From Billgrantia tianxiuensis (GTDB lineage Bacteria; Pseudomonadota; Gammaproteobacteria; Pseudomonadales; Halomonadaceae): a DNA stretch of 64,000 nucleotides. The stretch is taken from NCBI RefSeq assembly GCF_009834345.1, contig NZ_CP035042.1, forward strand, positions 3,844,001 through 3,908,000, written 5' to 3'. How positions within the stretch are numbered: the stretch's first letter is position 1; the number at the start of each line of letters is the position of its first letter. Positions 19,797 to 27,223 of this stretch are shown here, in pieces. A program made the translations under genes and the position numbers. The notes below the pieces were generated by a model, which worked only from the letters and a program-made list of their open reading frames with translations, ran no database searches and was not told the origin of the DNA.

Positions 19797-20516
19797 ATGC
19801 ACGACGCCGAAACCCCACGTGACACTCTGCTGATCGTCGAGGATGAACCCAAGATCGCACGCCTGGTCGCCGACTACCTGGAAGGCAGCGGTTACGCCAC
19901 TCGGCATATCGATCATGGCGATCAGGTACTGCCCTGGCTGCAGGAACAGCACGGCGAAGAGCGACTACCGTCGCTGGTGTTGCTCGACCTGATGCTGCCC
20001 GGTACCGACGGGCTCACCCTGTGCCGCGAGATTCGCCAGCGCTGGCCGGAAGTGGCGATCATCATGTTGACGGCACGGGTCGAGGAAGTGGATCGCCTGC
20101 TGGGCCTGGAACTCGGCGCCGACGACTATATCTGCAAGCCGTTCAGCCCGCGCGAGGTGGTCGCCAGGGTCAAGGCGGTACTGCGCCGCAGCCAGGCGCT
20201 GCGCGATCCGGCCGCGATCGCCGGCAGCCAGCTGACGCTCGACGACGAAGGCTGGCGTGCACTGGCCGACGGCCAGGACCTCGGGCTCACCGCCGTGGAG
20301 TATCAGTTACTCAAGGTGATGATGCAGTCGCCGGGACGCATCTTTACCCGCGATCAGCTGATGGATCGCATGTATCGCGACCACCGCATCGTCTCCGAAC
20401 GCACCGTCGACAGCCACGTCAAGAAACTGCGCCGCAAGATCAGTGACGTTTGGCCCGAACGCGAGATCATCCGATCGGTCTATGGGGTGGGCTACAAGTA
20501 CCAGCCCGAGGAGTGA
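19797..20516 (+). CDS. BaeR-like OmpR-family response regulator
   Basis: A 239-residue regulator. The receiver domain has the acidic pair in LLIVEDEP, phosphoacceptor D64 in LVLLDLMLPGTDG and the conserved Lys in YICKPFSP. The C-terminal winged helix (TAVEYQLLKVMMQSPGRIFTRDQL...) binds DNA as direct-repeat dimers. It is transcribed with the upstream kinase. The paired TGCA repeats at 13911-13927 and 20537-20553 are likely its sites, which would make the operon autoregulated and the Spy-like gene its target. Confidence 0.92.
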   Translation: MHDAETPRDTLLIVEDEPKIARLVADYLEGSGYATRHIDHGDQVLPWLQEQHGEERLPSLVLLDLMLPGTDGLTLCREIRQRWPEVAIIMLTARVEEVDRLLGLELGADDYICKPFSPREVVARVKAVLRRSQALRDPAAIAGSQLTLDDEGWRALADGQDLGLTAVEYQLLKVMMQSPGRIFTRDQLMDRMYRDHRIVSERTVDSHVKKLRRKISDVWPEREIIRSVYGVGYKYQPEE

Positions 20517-20536
20517 CCTTGCTTCTTTCACGTTTG

Positions 20537-20553
20537 CTGCAAGTTGGTTGCAC
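20537..20553 (+). promoter_or_regulatory. Direct-repeat box upstream of the Spy-like gene
   Basis: CTGCAA-N5-TTGCAC occupies 20537-20553, with TGCA cores exactly 11 bp apart, 48 bp before the Spy-like start. The second half-site is identical to those in the box at 13911-13927. It lies between the response regulator stop and the Spy-like gene, so the latter can be induced separately. Confidence 0.45.
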
Positions 20554-20600
20554 AGCGCCCTACGACACTGCCAGCATCCCAACGCAAAGGAGTGACCGAG

Positions 20601-21257
20601 ATGCGCCATATCACCACCCGTAATCTGCTGCTTCCCGCTCTGCTCGCCGTGGCCATCGCCCCCATGTCGCTGGCGGCTGTCGCCGCCCCCGGACAGGGTG
20701 AAGGCGGCTGGCACGAGCAGCGCCAGGAGCGCTTCGAGGAGCGCCGCCAAGAACTGTTCGAGCGCGCCGGACTCGACGAGGAGACCCGCAGCGCCTTGGA
20801 AGAAGCCCACAGCGAACACATGCAGGCGCTACGTGAGCTGCACGAGCAACACCGCGAGCGCATGGACGAGATCCTCGACGAGGAGCAGCGTGAAGCCCTG
20901 CGCGAGGCCAAGCGTGAGATGCGCCAGGAGCACCATGCCGAGCGGCGCGATGGGCGCCACCAAAGCATGCAGGAGCGTCTGACCACACTGGTCGATAGCT
21001 GGGAGCTCTCCGATGAGGAGCGCGAGCGACTGACCGAGCTGCGCGAATCGCTGTATGCCGACATGCAGGAGCTGCGCGGTCAGGAGTTCGACTCCCGCGA
21101 AGAACGCCGCGAGGCCTGGCAGTCGCTGCGCGACGAGCATCGCGAGGCCCTCGGTGAGGTGCTGAGCGAAGAGCAGATCGAGGCCCTCGAAGCCTTCATG
21201 CAGCCCCGCCACCACAAGGGCCACGGCAAGCATCATGGCGAACGTCACCGCGGTTGA
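20601..21257 (+). CDS. Spy/CpxP-like periplasmic stress protein with His-rich tail
   Basis: A 218-residue secreted protein. The Sec signal peptide ends near MSLAAVAA (residue 25). The mature protein is an almost entirely helical, Glu/Arg-rich chain with LTTLVDSWELSDEERERL resembling LTxxQ-type repeats, as in the ATP-independent periplasmic chaperone Spy and the stress modulator CpxP. It ends in a His-rich tail (HHKGHGKHHGERHRG) that could bind metal. AAGGAG lies close before the ATG at 20601; the upstream in-frame ATG at 20544 would bury the signal peptide. It is longer than Spy (161 aa) and low in complexity, so the family call rests on layout and context. Confidence 0.75.
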   Translation: MRHITTRNLLLPALLAVAIAPMSLAAVAAPGQGEGGWHEQRQERFEERRQELFERAGLDEETRSALEEAHSEHMQALRELHEQHRERMDEILDEEQREALREAKREMRQEHHAERRDGRHQSMQERLTTLVDSWELSDEERERLTELRESLYADMQELRGQEFDSREERREAWQSLRDEHREALGEVLSEEQIEALEAFMQPRHHKGHGKHHGERHRG

Positions 21258-21273
21258 GCGATCGTCAAGGCGG

Positions 21274-21314
21274 AAACGCAGCGGGCCCGGCAACATGCCG
21301 GGCCCGCTGCGTTT
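21274..21314. terminator. Bidirectional terminator between the Spy-like gene and dctM
   Basis: A perfect 18 bp inverted repeat (AAACGCAGCGGGCCCGGC and its complement) surrounds a 5-base loop AACAT. Each side ends in A/T triplets. It lies between two convergent genes, so it probably stops transcription from both. Confidence 0.85.
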
Positions 21315-21332
21315 CATGTCATCCCGCAAGAC

Positions 21333-22652
21333 TCAGTTATAGAGCACGCCCGGCAGCCAGAACACGATACCCGGCACCAGGTAGAGAATGATCATGGCCA
21401 CGAACACCATCAGCAGGAACGGCGCGATACCGATGAAGATATCGCCCAGCTGTATACCCTTGGGCGCGATGCCCTTGAGGTAGAAGGCCGACATCGCCAT
21501 GGGCGGGGTGAGGAACGAAGTCTGGATGTTGAGTGCCACCAGCACGCCGAAGAACAGCGGGTCGATGCCGAACAGGTGCAGCAGCGGCAGGAAGATCGGC
21601 ACGAAGATGATGATGATCTCAGTCCACTCCAGCGGCCAGCCGAGGATGAAAATCAGCAGTTGGGCCAACAGCAGGAACTGCAGCGGCGTCAGCGACAGCC
21701 CGCTGATCCAGTGCTCGATCAGCGAGTGGCCGTCGAGCAGCGAGAACACCGAGGAGAAAATCCACGAACCGACGAATAGCCAGCACACCATGGCACTGGT
21801 ACGCGCGGTGAGGAAGACCGCCTCCTTGAGCCGCTGCCAGGTCATTTGTCGATAGGCCGTTGCTAGCACCATGGCTCCCAGGGCACCGATACCGGCCGCC
21901 TCGTGGGGCGTGGCCAGGCCGAACAGGATGGCGCCGAGCACCGCCATGATCAGCACGAACAGCGGCACGAACGAAGTCAGCAGTCCCCAGTAGACCTCTT
22001 TCAGCGGTACGTCGAGGCTCTCCGCCGGCAGCTTGGGGGCCACCTTGGGATTGACCATTGCTCGTCCCATCACGTAGAGGATATAAAGCCCCGCCAATAG
22101 CAGCCCAGGAATCAGCGCCGCAGCGTAAAGGCGCACCACGGAGACCCCCGCCATTGCCCCGTAGAGGATCAGCATGATGCTCGGCGGGATCAGTATGCCC
22201 AGACAGCCCCCGGCACAGATCACCCCGCTCGACAGGCGCTTGTCGTAGCCGGCGTTGAGCATTGCCGGCAACGCCAGCAGTCCCATCAGCGTGACCACTG
22301 CGCCGACGATGCCGGTGGCGGTGGCAAACAGCGCACAGGTAATCAGACTCGCCACCGCCAGCGAGGCCGGCATGCCGCGCGCGGCGAGCTGCAGACTGGC
22401 GAAAAGGCGGTCGAGGATGTTGGCTCGTTCGACCATGTAGCCCATGAACAGGAATAGCGGCACAGCAATAAGCACGTCGTTGGACATGACGCCATAGGCA
22501 CGCTGCACCAGCAGCGGGAAGATGATATCGCCGATGGCGAAGTAGCCGAAGCCGATGCCCATGGCGATCAGGGTGAAGGCGATGGGAAAGCCGAGCATGA
22601 TCAGGATGACCAGCATGCCCAGCATCAGGATTCCGATTTCCGGTTCGCTCAT
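21333..22652 (-). CDS. dctM: TRAP transporter large permease (DctM)
   Basis: A 439-residue inner-membrane protein with about 12 helices, the transporting subunit of a tripartite ATP-independent periplasmic carrier driven by a sodium gradient. Typical segments are MGYMVERANILDRLF, GGCLGILIPPSIMLILYG and ILGWPLEWTEIIIIFVPIFL. The open frame runs upstream to 22928, but the ATG at 22652 (MSEPEIGILMLGMLVIL) overlaps the DctQ stop by four bases, the usual arrangement. It resembles the DctM branch transporting oxo- or hydroxy-acids; the substrate is not certain. Confidence 0.93.
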   Translation of the reverse strand: MSEPEIGILMLGMLVILIMLGFPIAFTLIAMGIGFGYFAIGDIIFPLLVQRAYGVMSNDVLIAVPLFLFMGYMVERANILDRLFASLQLAARGMPASLAVASLITCALFATATGIVGAVVTLMGLLALPAMLNAGYDKRLSSGVICAGGCLGILIPPSIMLILYGAMAGVSVVRLYAAALIPGLLLAGLYILYVMGRAMVNPKVAPKLPAESLDVPLKEVYWGLLTSFVPLFVLIMAVLGAILFGLATPHEAAGIGALGAMVLATAYRQMTWQRLKEAVFLTARTSAMVCWLFVGSWIFSSVFSLLDGHSLIEHWISGLSLTPLQFLLLAQLLIFILGWPLEWTEIIIIFVPIFLPLLHLFGIDPLFFGVLVALNIQTSFLTPPMAMSAFYLKGIAPKGIQLGDIFIGIAPFLLMVFVAMIILYLVPGIVFWLPGVLYN

Positions 22653-23245
22653 GGCTGCTTGTCTCCTGATTCTTGCTGGGCGGCCTTGATCTCGGCCTCC
22701 TTGTTCACCGGGATCTCGATCTCCTCGACGTCCTCCAGGCGCCGTGGCCACTTGCCATGCTTGAGGCACAGGATGCAGCGGGTTACCTCGGCCATGCCCT
22801 GGATCGCCAGGAAGGCGCCGCAAGCGGGTATCACGAACTTGTAGGGCCAGATCGGCGGCCCACCCGGCGTGAAGGAGCTGTGCTCGTTCTGGCGAAAGGA
22901 GATGGCGAAGAAGTCCCAGCCACTCCACACCAAGGCGAGAATGCCGGGGTAGAAGAACAGCAGGTAGAGCGCCAGCTCGAAGCCGGCCTGCACGCGGGCG
23001 GAAAAGTAGCGCGACACCACGTCGGCACGCACGTGCGCATTGTGCGCCAGCGCATAGGCCCCGCTCATCATGAACAGCGTGCCATAGAGCATGTAGCTGG
23101 TGTCATAGGCCCAACTGGTCGGCGAGCGCAGGGCATAGCGCATGAAGACTTCGTAGCTCACCACGAAGGTCAGGATCAGGATCGCCCAGGCGAAGACCTT
23201 GCCCACCCAAGTGCTGAGATGATCGATGATGAAGATGAAACGCAT
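22649..23245 (-). CDS. dctQ: TRAP transporter small permease (DctQ)
   Basis: A 198-residue, four-helix membrane subunit that stabilises DctM. It contains the conserved FMRYALRSPTSWAYDTSYML segment and ends in a charged cytoplasmic tail. AGAGGTGA lies directly before the ATG at 23245; a GTG two codons earlier (23251) is an alternative. It lies between the binding-protein gene and dctM in one operon. Confidence 0.9.
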   Translation of the reverse strand: MRFIFIIDHLSTWVGKVFAWAILILTFVVSYEVFMRYALRSPTSWAYDTSYMLYGTLFMMSGAYALAHNAHVRADVVSRYFSARVQAGFELALYLLFFYPGILALVWSGWDFFAISFRQNEHSSFTPGGPPIWPYKFVIPACGAFLAIQGMAEVTRCILCLKHGKWPRRLEDVEEIEIPVNKEAEIKAAQQESGDKQP

Positions 23246-23363
23246 GGTCACCTCTCACCACTCCGCATCGCCCACCGGGGCGATGCGGAGTGGAACATGG
23301 AGCCCGGCAGCATCCCGCACCGGGGCAGCACGATCAGGCCGGGCTTCATCGAGGCCCGGCGGC

Positions 23364-24575
23364 TTACAGGATGGTGGAGGTGTCGGTGGGCGACTTGCCG
23401 TAGAAGTGAACGTAGGCCGGCTCCTTGGGCGTCGTATGCTCGAGGTGGTAGCCCACTACCCGCTCGCAGTATTCGCGCTGGTGATCGACCACCTTCTTGA
23501 AGAACTCGTCCTGCGATTCGTTCTCGATCACCGTATTCCACGCCTCGAGCTGCGCCTGGAGCACCGAGTCGGGCGTGATGTAGGTCTGCACCCCCTGCTG
23601 CTCGCGCATGGCCTGAAGATCGCGCGGATAACGCTCCATGGCCTTCCAGTACATCTCGGAGGAGGCCGCCTTGGCGGCGTACTGCAGGATCGCCTGGAAT
23701 TCCTCGGGCAGGCTGTCGTGCTTGGTCTTGTTGAAGATGATCTCGAAGGATTCACAGTCCTGGTGGTAACTGCGCAGCATCCAGGTCTTGCTGACGTCGG
23801 GGAAACCGAGCAGGCGATCCGAGGAGGGGTTGTTGAATTCGGCACCGTCGAGCAGACCACGGTCCATGGCCGGCACGATGTCGCCACCGCCCATGATGGT
23901 TACCGCCGCGCCGAACTCGCGCATCAGGTCGGCGGCCAGACCTACGGTGCGGTACTTGAGCCCGCGCAGGTCATCGGCACCGCGAATAGGCTCCTTGAAC
24001 CAGCCCAGCGCCTGGGTCGGCATCGGGCCGGTGAGATAGCCCACCAGCGGCAACTCGAGCCTCTCGAGCAGCTCCGTGTAGAGCTCCGCGCCACCACCGG
24101 TCCAGTACCAGGCAAGGAACTGATGCGCATCCCAACCGAAGGGCGGCGGCGTACCGAACAGCGAGAAAGCCTTGTGCTTGCCATACCAGTAGGCCGTCAC
24201 CCCGTGGCCTCCGTCGAGCGCGCCGGAGATGACCGCATCCTGCAACTGCAGCGCACCCACGACGGCACCGGCCGGCAGCAGGTTGAGACGCAGCCTGCCA
24301 CCCGACATCTCATTGACGATGCGCACGTAGTCGGCCGCAAACTCATGGAAGATATCCTGGTTGGGCCAGGTACTCTGGAAGCGCAGCGTGGTGGTTTGAG
24401 CCACGGCGATACTGGGAAAACCCACCGCGGCCGCAGCGCCGGCACCCACCGCGGCTGCCGAACCGGTGAGGAAACGGCGGCGCGAGGTGTCGGTGGATTG
24501 GCTGTTGGTGGATTGGCTGTTGCTGGCGGTTTGCCCTTCGGCCTGTACCGCGGGCGTGTTCTTGTCTTGAGCCAT
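23364..24575 (-). CDS. dctP: TRAP transporter substrate-binding protein, Tat-exported (DctP/TakP-like)
   Basis: A 403-residue periplasmic binding protein. The N-terminus carries a twin-arginine signal (DTSRRRFLTGSAAAVGAG, cleavage near AVAQ, about residue 62), so it is exported folded. The binding-domain motif YRTVGLAADLMREFGAAV and MDRGLLDGAEFNNPSSD resemble the TakP branch that binds 2-oxoacids as dimers. GGAG is eight bases before the ATG. The N-terminal cytoplasmic leader contains an exact duplication encoding NSQST twice. It heads the dctPQM operon. Confidence 0.9.
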   Translation of the reverse strand: MAQDKNTPAVQAEGQTASNSQSTNSQSTDTSRRRFLTGSAAAVGAGAAAAVGFPSIAVAQTTTLRFQSTWPNQDIFHEFAADYVRIVNEMSGGRLRLNLLPAGAVVGALQLQDAVISGALDGGHGVTAYWYGKHKAFSLFGTPPPFGWDAHQFLAWYWTGGGAELYTELLERLELPLVGYLTGPMPTQALGWFKEPIRGADDLRGLKYRTVGLAADLMREFGAAVTIMGGGDIVPAMDRGLLDGAEFNNPSSDRLLGFPDVSKTWMLRSYHQDCESFEIIFNKTKHDSLPEEFQAILQYAAKAASSEMYWKAMERYPRDLQAMREQQGVQTYITPDSVLQAQLEAWNTVIENESQDEFFKKVVDHQREYCERVVGYHLEHTTPKEPAYVHFYGKSPTDTSTIL

Positions 24576-24761
24576 TAGATACTCCGGAAACTATTATCGT
24601 TGTACTTCTGGCTGCCGAGCCGACGCGGGCCGGTCGCACAGTCATCCCGAAGCCTCCATGCCAATGCTGGCACAGCATGCGCCTCGCTTCCCTGATTCGC
24701 AGTCGGTTACATCAGGTATAGCTTGGGTAAGCGTGGGCGCAAGCGGCTTCTCCTATGTTCA

Positions 24762-24790
24762 GTTAACGCTTGGTCCCGATCTGTTAACGC
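24762..24790 (+). repeat. Direct repeat GTTAACGC, 21 bp apart
   Basis: The octamer GTTAACGC occurs at 24762-24769 and 24783-24790, two helical turns apart, in the 490 bp region between divergent dctP and betT. The spacing would place a bound dimer on one DNA face. It could serve either gene; no regulator is encoded alongside. Confidence 0.3.
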
Positions 24791-24826
24791 AGGGTTGAAG
24801 GGCTCCCACAAAGCGCGTATTTTATT

Positions 24827-24836
24827 TGAACGTTCA
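24827..24836. promoter_or_regulatory. BetI-type operator in front of the choline transporter gene
   Basis: TGAACGTTCA, a perfect 10 bp palindrome within ATTTGAACGTTCATTCAA, closely resembles the BetI box I recall for choline-responsive bet promoters (core TTGAACGTTCAA). It lies about 230 bp before the BCCT carrier start in an AT-rich stretch. Repression relieved by choline is inferred. The betI gene itself is not in this window. Confidence 0.6.
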
Positions 24837-25065
24837 TTCAACAATAAGAGCGACTTTCCGCCTTGAAGTCGTCAGCCCTGACACCGTCACCCGCCCCCGC
24901 GGCATCTACGCGATTCTCCCGGCCTCGACAGTCGTCGACGGTCTTGTCAGGTCTGAAACATGGGGCAGTCCTCAGGCGTGCTTTCGATTGTGAGGAACAA
25001 TCCTCAGCATGTCTCGGCAAGGAGCAGGCGGGAAGGTTCATTCATTCGGAAAGGAGTTCTCCCGC

Positions 25066-27114
25066 ATGACGCAGAACCTATCCTCGAACGAGAGACGCGA
25101 CCGCCTCAATCCCGTGGTGTTCCACGGTTCGGTGGCCGGCATCCTGGTCTTTCTCGTTCTTACCATGACCTTCACTGAGCAGGCTGGCGCCTTCTTCGAC
25201 GCCGGCCTGGCCTGGGTCAGTGAAACCTTCGGCTGGTACTACATGCTGGCGGTACTGGCCTATCTGGTCTTCGTCATCGCCATCGGCATGTCACGCTTCG
25301 GCCGCATCCGGCTGGGGCCGGATCATTCACGACCGGAGTTCTCGACGCTGTCGTGGGCGGCAATGCTGTTCGCCGCCGGCATCGGTATCGACCTCCTGTT
25401 CTTCAGCGTCGCCGAACCGGTAGCCCACTATCTGGCGCCGCCGGACCTCGCCCCCGAGAGTCAGGAAGCGATGCGCTACGCCGTGGTGCAGACCTTCATG
25501 CACTGGGGGCTGTCCGGCTGGGGGCTGTACGTGCTGATGGGCATGGCCCTGGCCTACTTCAGCTACCGTCACCGCCTACCGCTGGCCATTCGCAGCGCGC
25601 TCTACCCACTGCTGGGCAAGCGCATTCATGGCCCCATCGGCAATGCCGTGGACATCACCGCGGTGGTTTCCACCGTGTTCGGTATCGCTACCAGCCTCGG
25701 CATCGGCGTGATGCAGCTCAACTACGGCCTGGCCTACATGTTCGACGTGCCCGAGAGCCTCTCGGTGCAGGTGATCCTGATCGCCCTGGTCGTGGTGCTC
25801 GCGACCATCTCGGTGGTCAGCGGCGTGGAGAAGGGCATTCGACGCCTGTCGGAGTTCAACATGCTGCTGGCACTGGCGCTGCTGTTGTTCGTGCTGTTCC
25901 AGGGCCATACCCTGCGGCTGCTCGACATGGCGGTGAACAACGCTGGCGACTATCTGTCGACCTTCGTTGCCAAGAGCTTCGATACCTATGCCTTCGCCGG
26001 TGACGAGGCCAACGAATGGAAGATGTGGTGGACGATCTTCTTCTGGGGCTGGTGGATCGCCTGGACGCCCTTCGTCGGCCTGTTCCTGGCACGCATCTCT
26101 CGCGGGCGTACCATTCGCCAGTTCGTGGCCGGGGCACTGGGCATTCCACTGGCGTTCATGATGGTGTGGATGTCGGTATTCGGTAACAGCGGTATCGAAC
26201 TGGTGGCCAACCAAGGCATCGTCGAGCTCGGCGAACAGGCGCTGAACACACCGCAAACCACCATGTATACGCTGCTCGAGTATTACCCCTGGGCGGGCAT
26301 GACGGCCGCCGTGGTGACCATTCTCGGCATCGTCTTCTTCATCACCTCGGCGGATTCCGGCGCGCTGGTGTTGGCGAACTTCACCTCGATCCTGTCCGAC
26401 GTCAACCACGACGCACCGATCCGGCTGCGCATCTTCTGGTCGGCAGTGATCGGCCTGGTGACCGTGGCCCTGCTAATGGCCGGCGGCCTGGCGGCATTGC
26501 AGAGTGCCGTGGTGATTACCGCCCTGCCCTTCTCGCTGGTGATATTTGCCATCATGCTGGGCATGTACCAGGCACTGAAGTTGGAAGGCAGCAAGGCCGA
26601 GGCGCGTAGCCGCATTGCCGGCACCGCTCCGGGCGGCGACTGGCGCGAGCGCCTCGACCGCGCCCTGGATATCTCCAACCGTGCGGGTGCCGCCGCTACT
26701 ATTGAGCATGCCATCCGTCCGGCGCTGACGCAGTTCGCCCAGGAACTCGAGAGCCGTGGCCAGGAAGCCAACGTGACCGAGGAACAGCTCGAAGGCGAAT
26801 TGCTGCCCAGCCTGACCCTGCAGGTCGACCTGGAGAACGCGGCGAGCTTCGTCTATCAGGTCTGCCCGCATCGCATGCGCACGCCGAGTTTCCTGCCGGC
26901 GGACGACGACTACTACGTGCGGCTCGACGTCTACCTGGCGGAAGGCGGCCAGGAGAAGGATCTCAACGGCTTCACCCGCGGCCAGGTGATCGCCGACGTG
27001 CTCTCGGAGTACGAGCGCCACCTGCACTTCCTGGCCCTGGCCGGCCAGGACGGTAGCGTGCAGGCCATGCCGGGCGCGGTGGGCGAACCCCCGGCAGCCG
27101 CCAGCCCGGCCTGA
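25066..27114 (+). CDS. betT: BetT-type choline/betaine transporter (BCCT family)
   Basis: A 682-residue secondary transporter with 12 predicted helices. The BCCT hallmark helix reads FFWGWWIAWTPFVGLFLARI followed by SRGRTIRQF. A long C-terminal cytoplasmic domain (from about residue 515) is as in E. coli BetT (677 aa), where it senses osmotic conditions. The ATG at 25066 is preceded by AAGGAG with nine bases spacing, so it is chosen over the ATG at 25009. It imports choline for conversion to the osmoprotectant glycine betaine. The BetI-like box upstream supports choline over betaine or carnitine. Confidence 0.88.
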   Translation: MTQNLSSNERRDRLNPVVFHGSVAGILVFLVLTMTFTEQAGAFFDAGLAWVSETFGWYYMLAVLAYLVFVIAIGMSRFGRIRLGPDHSRPEFSTLSWAAMLFAAGIGIDLLFFSVAEPVAHYLAPPDLAPESQEAMRYAVVQTFMHWGLSGWGLYVLMGMALAYFSYRHRLPLAIRSALYPLLGKRIHGPIGNAVDITAVVSTVFGIATSLGIGVMQLNYGLAYMFDVPESLSVQVILIALVVVLATISVVSGVEKGIRRLSEFNMLLALALLLFVLFQGHTLRLLDMAVNNAGDYLSTFVAKSFDTYAFAGDEANEWKMWWTIFFWGWWIAWTPFVGLFLARISRGRTIRQFVAGALGIPLAFMMVWMSVFGNSGIELVANQGIVELGEQALNTPQTTMYTLLEYYPWAGMTAAVVTILGIVFFITSADSGALVLANFTSILSDVNHDAPIRLRIFWSAVIGLVTVALLMAGGLAALQSAVVITALPFSLVIFAIMLGMYQALKLEGSKAEARSRIAGTAPGGDWRERLDRALDISNRAGAAATIEHAIRPALTQFAQELESRGQEANVTEEQLEGELLPSLTLQVDLENAASFVYQVCPHRMRTPSFLPADDDYYVRLDVYLAEGGQEKDLNGFTRGQVIADVLSEYERHLHFLALAGQDGSVQAMPGAVGEPPAAASPA

Positions 27115-27134
27115 CCGGCACATCAAGCCTTGTC

Positions 27135-27165
27135 ACGGCGGTACCCACCGGGTACCGCCGTTTTT
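27135..27165 (+). terminator. Rho-independent terminator of betT
   Basis: An 11 bp GC-rich perfect stem (CGGCGGTACCC / GGGTACCGCCG) with a 3-base loop is followed by TTTTT. It lies 21 bp after the transporter stop. Confidence 0.9.
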
Positions 27166-27223
27166 CATCCATCATCGACCTTGGCCGGCTTGTGGCAACG
27201 CAATATGCAGGAGTAACGTTATC

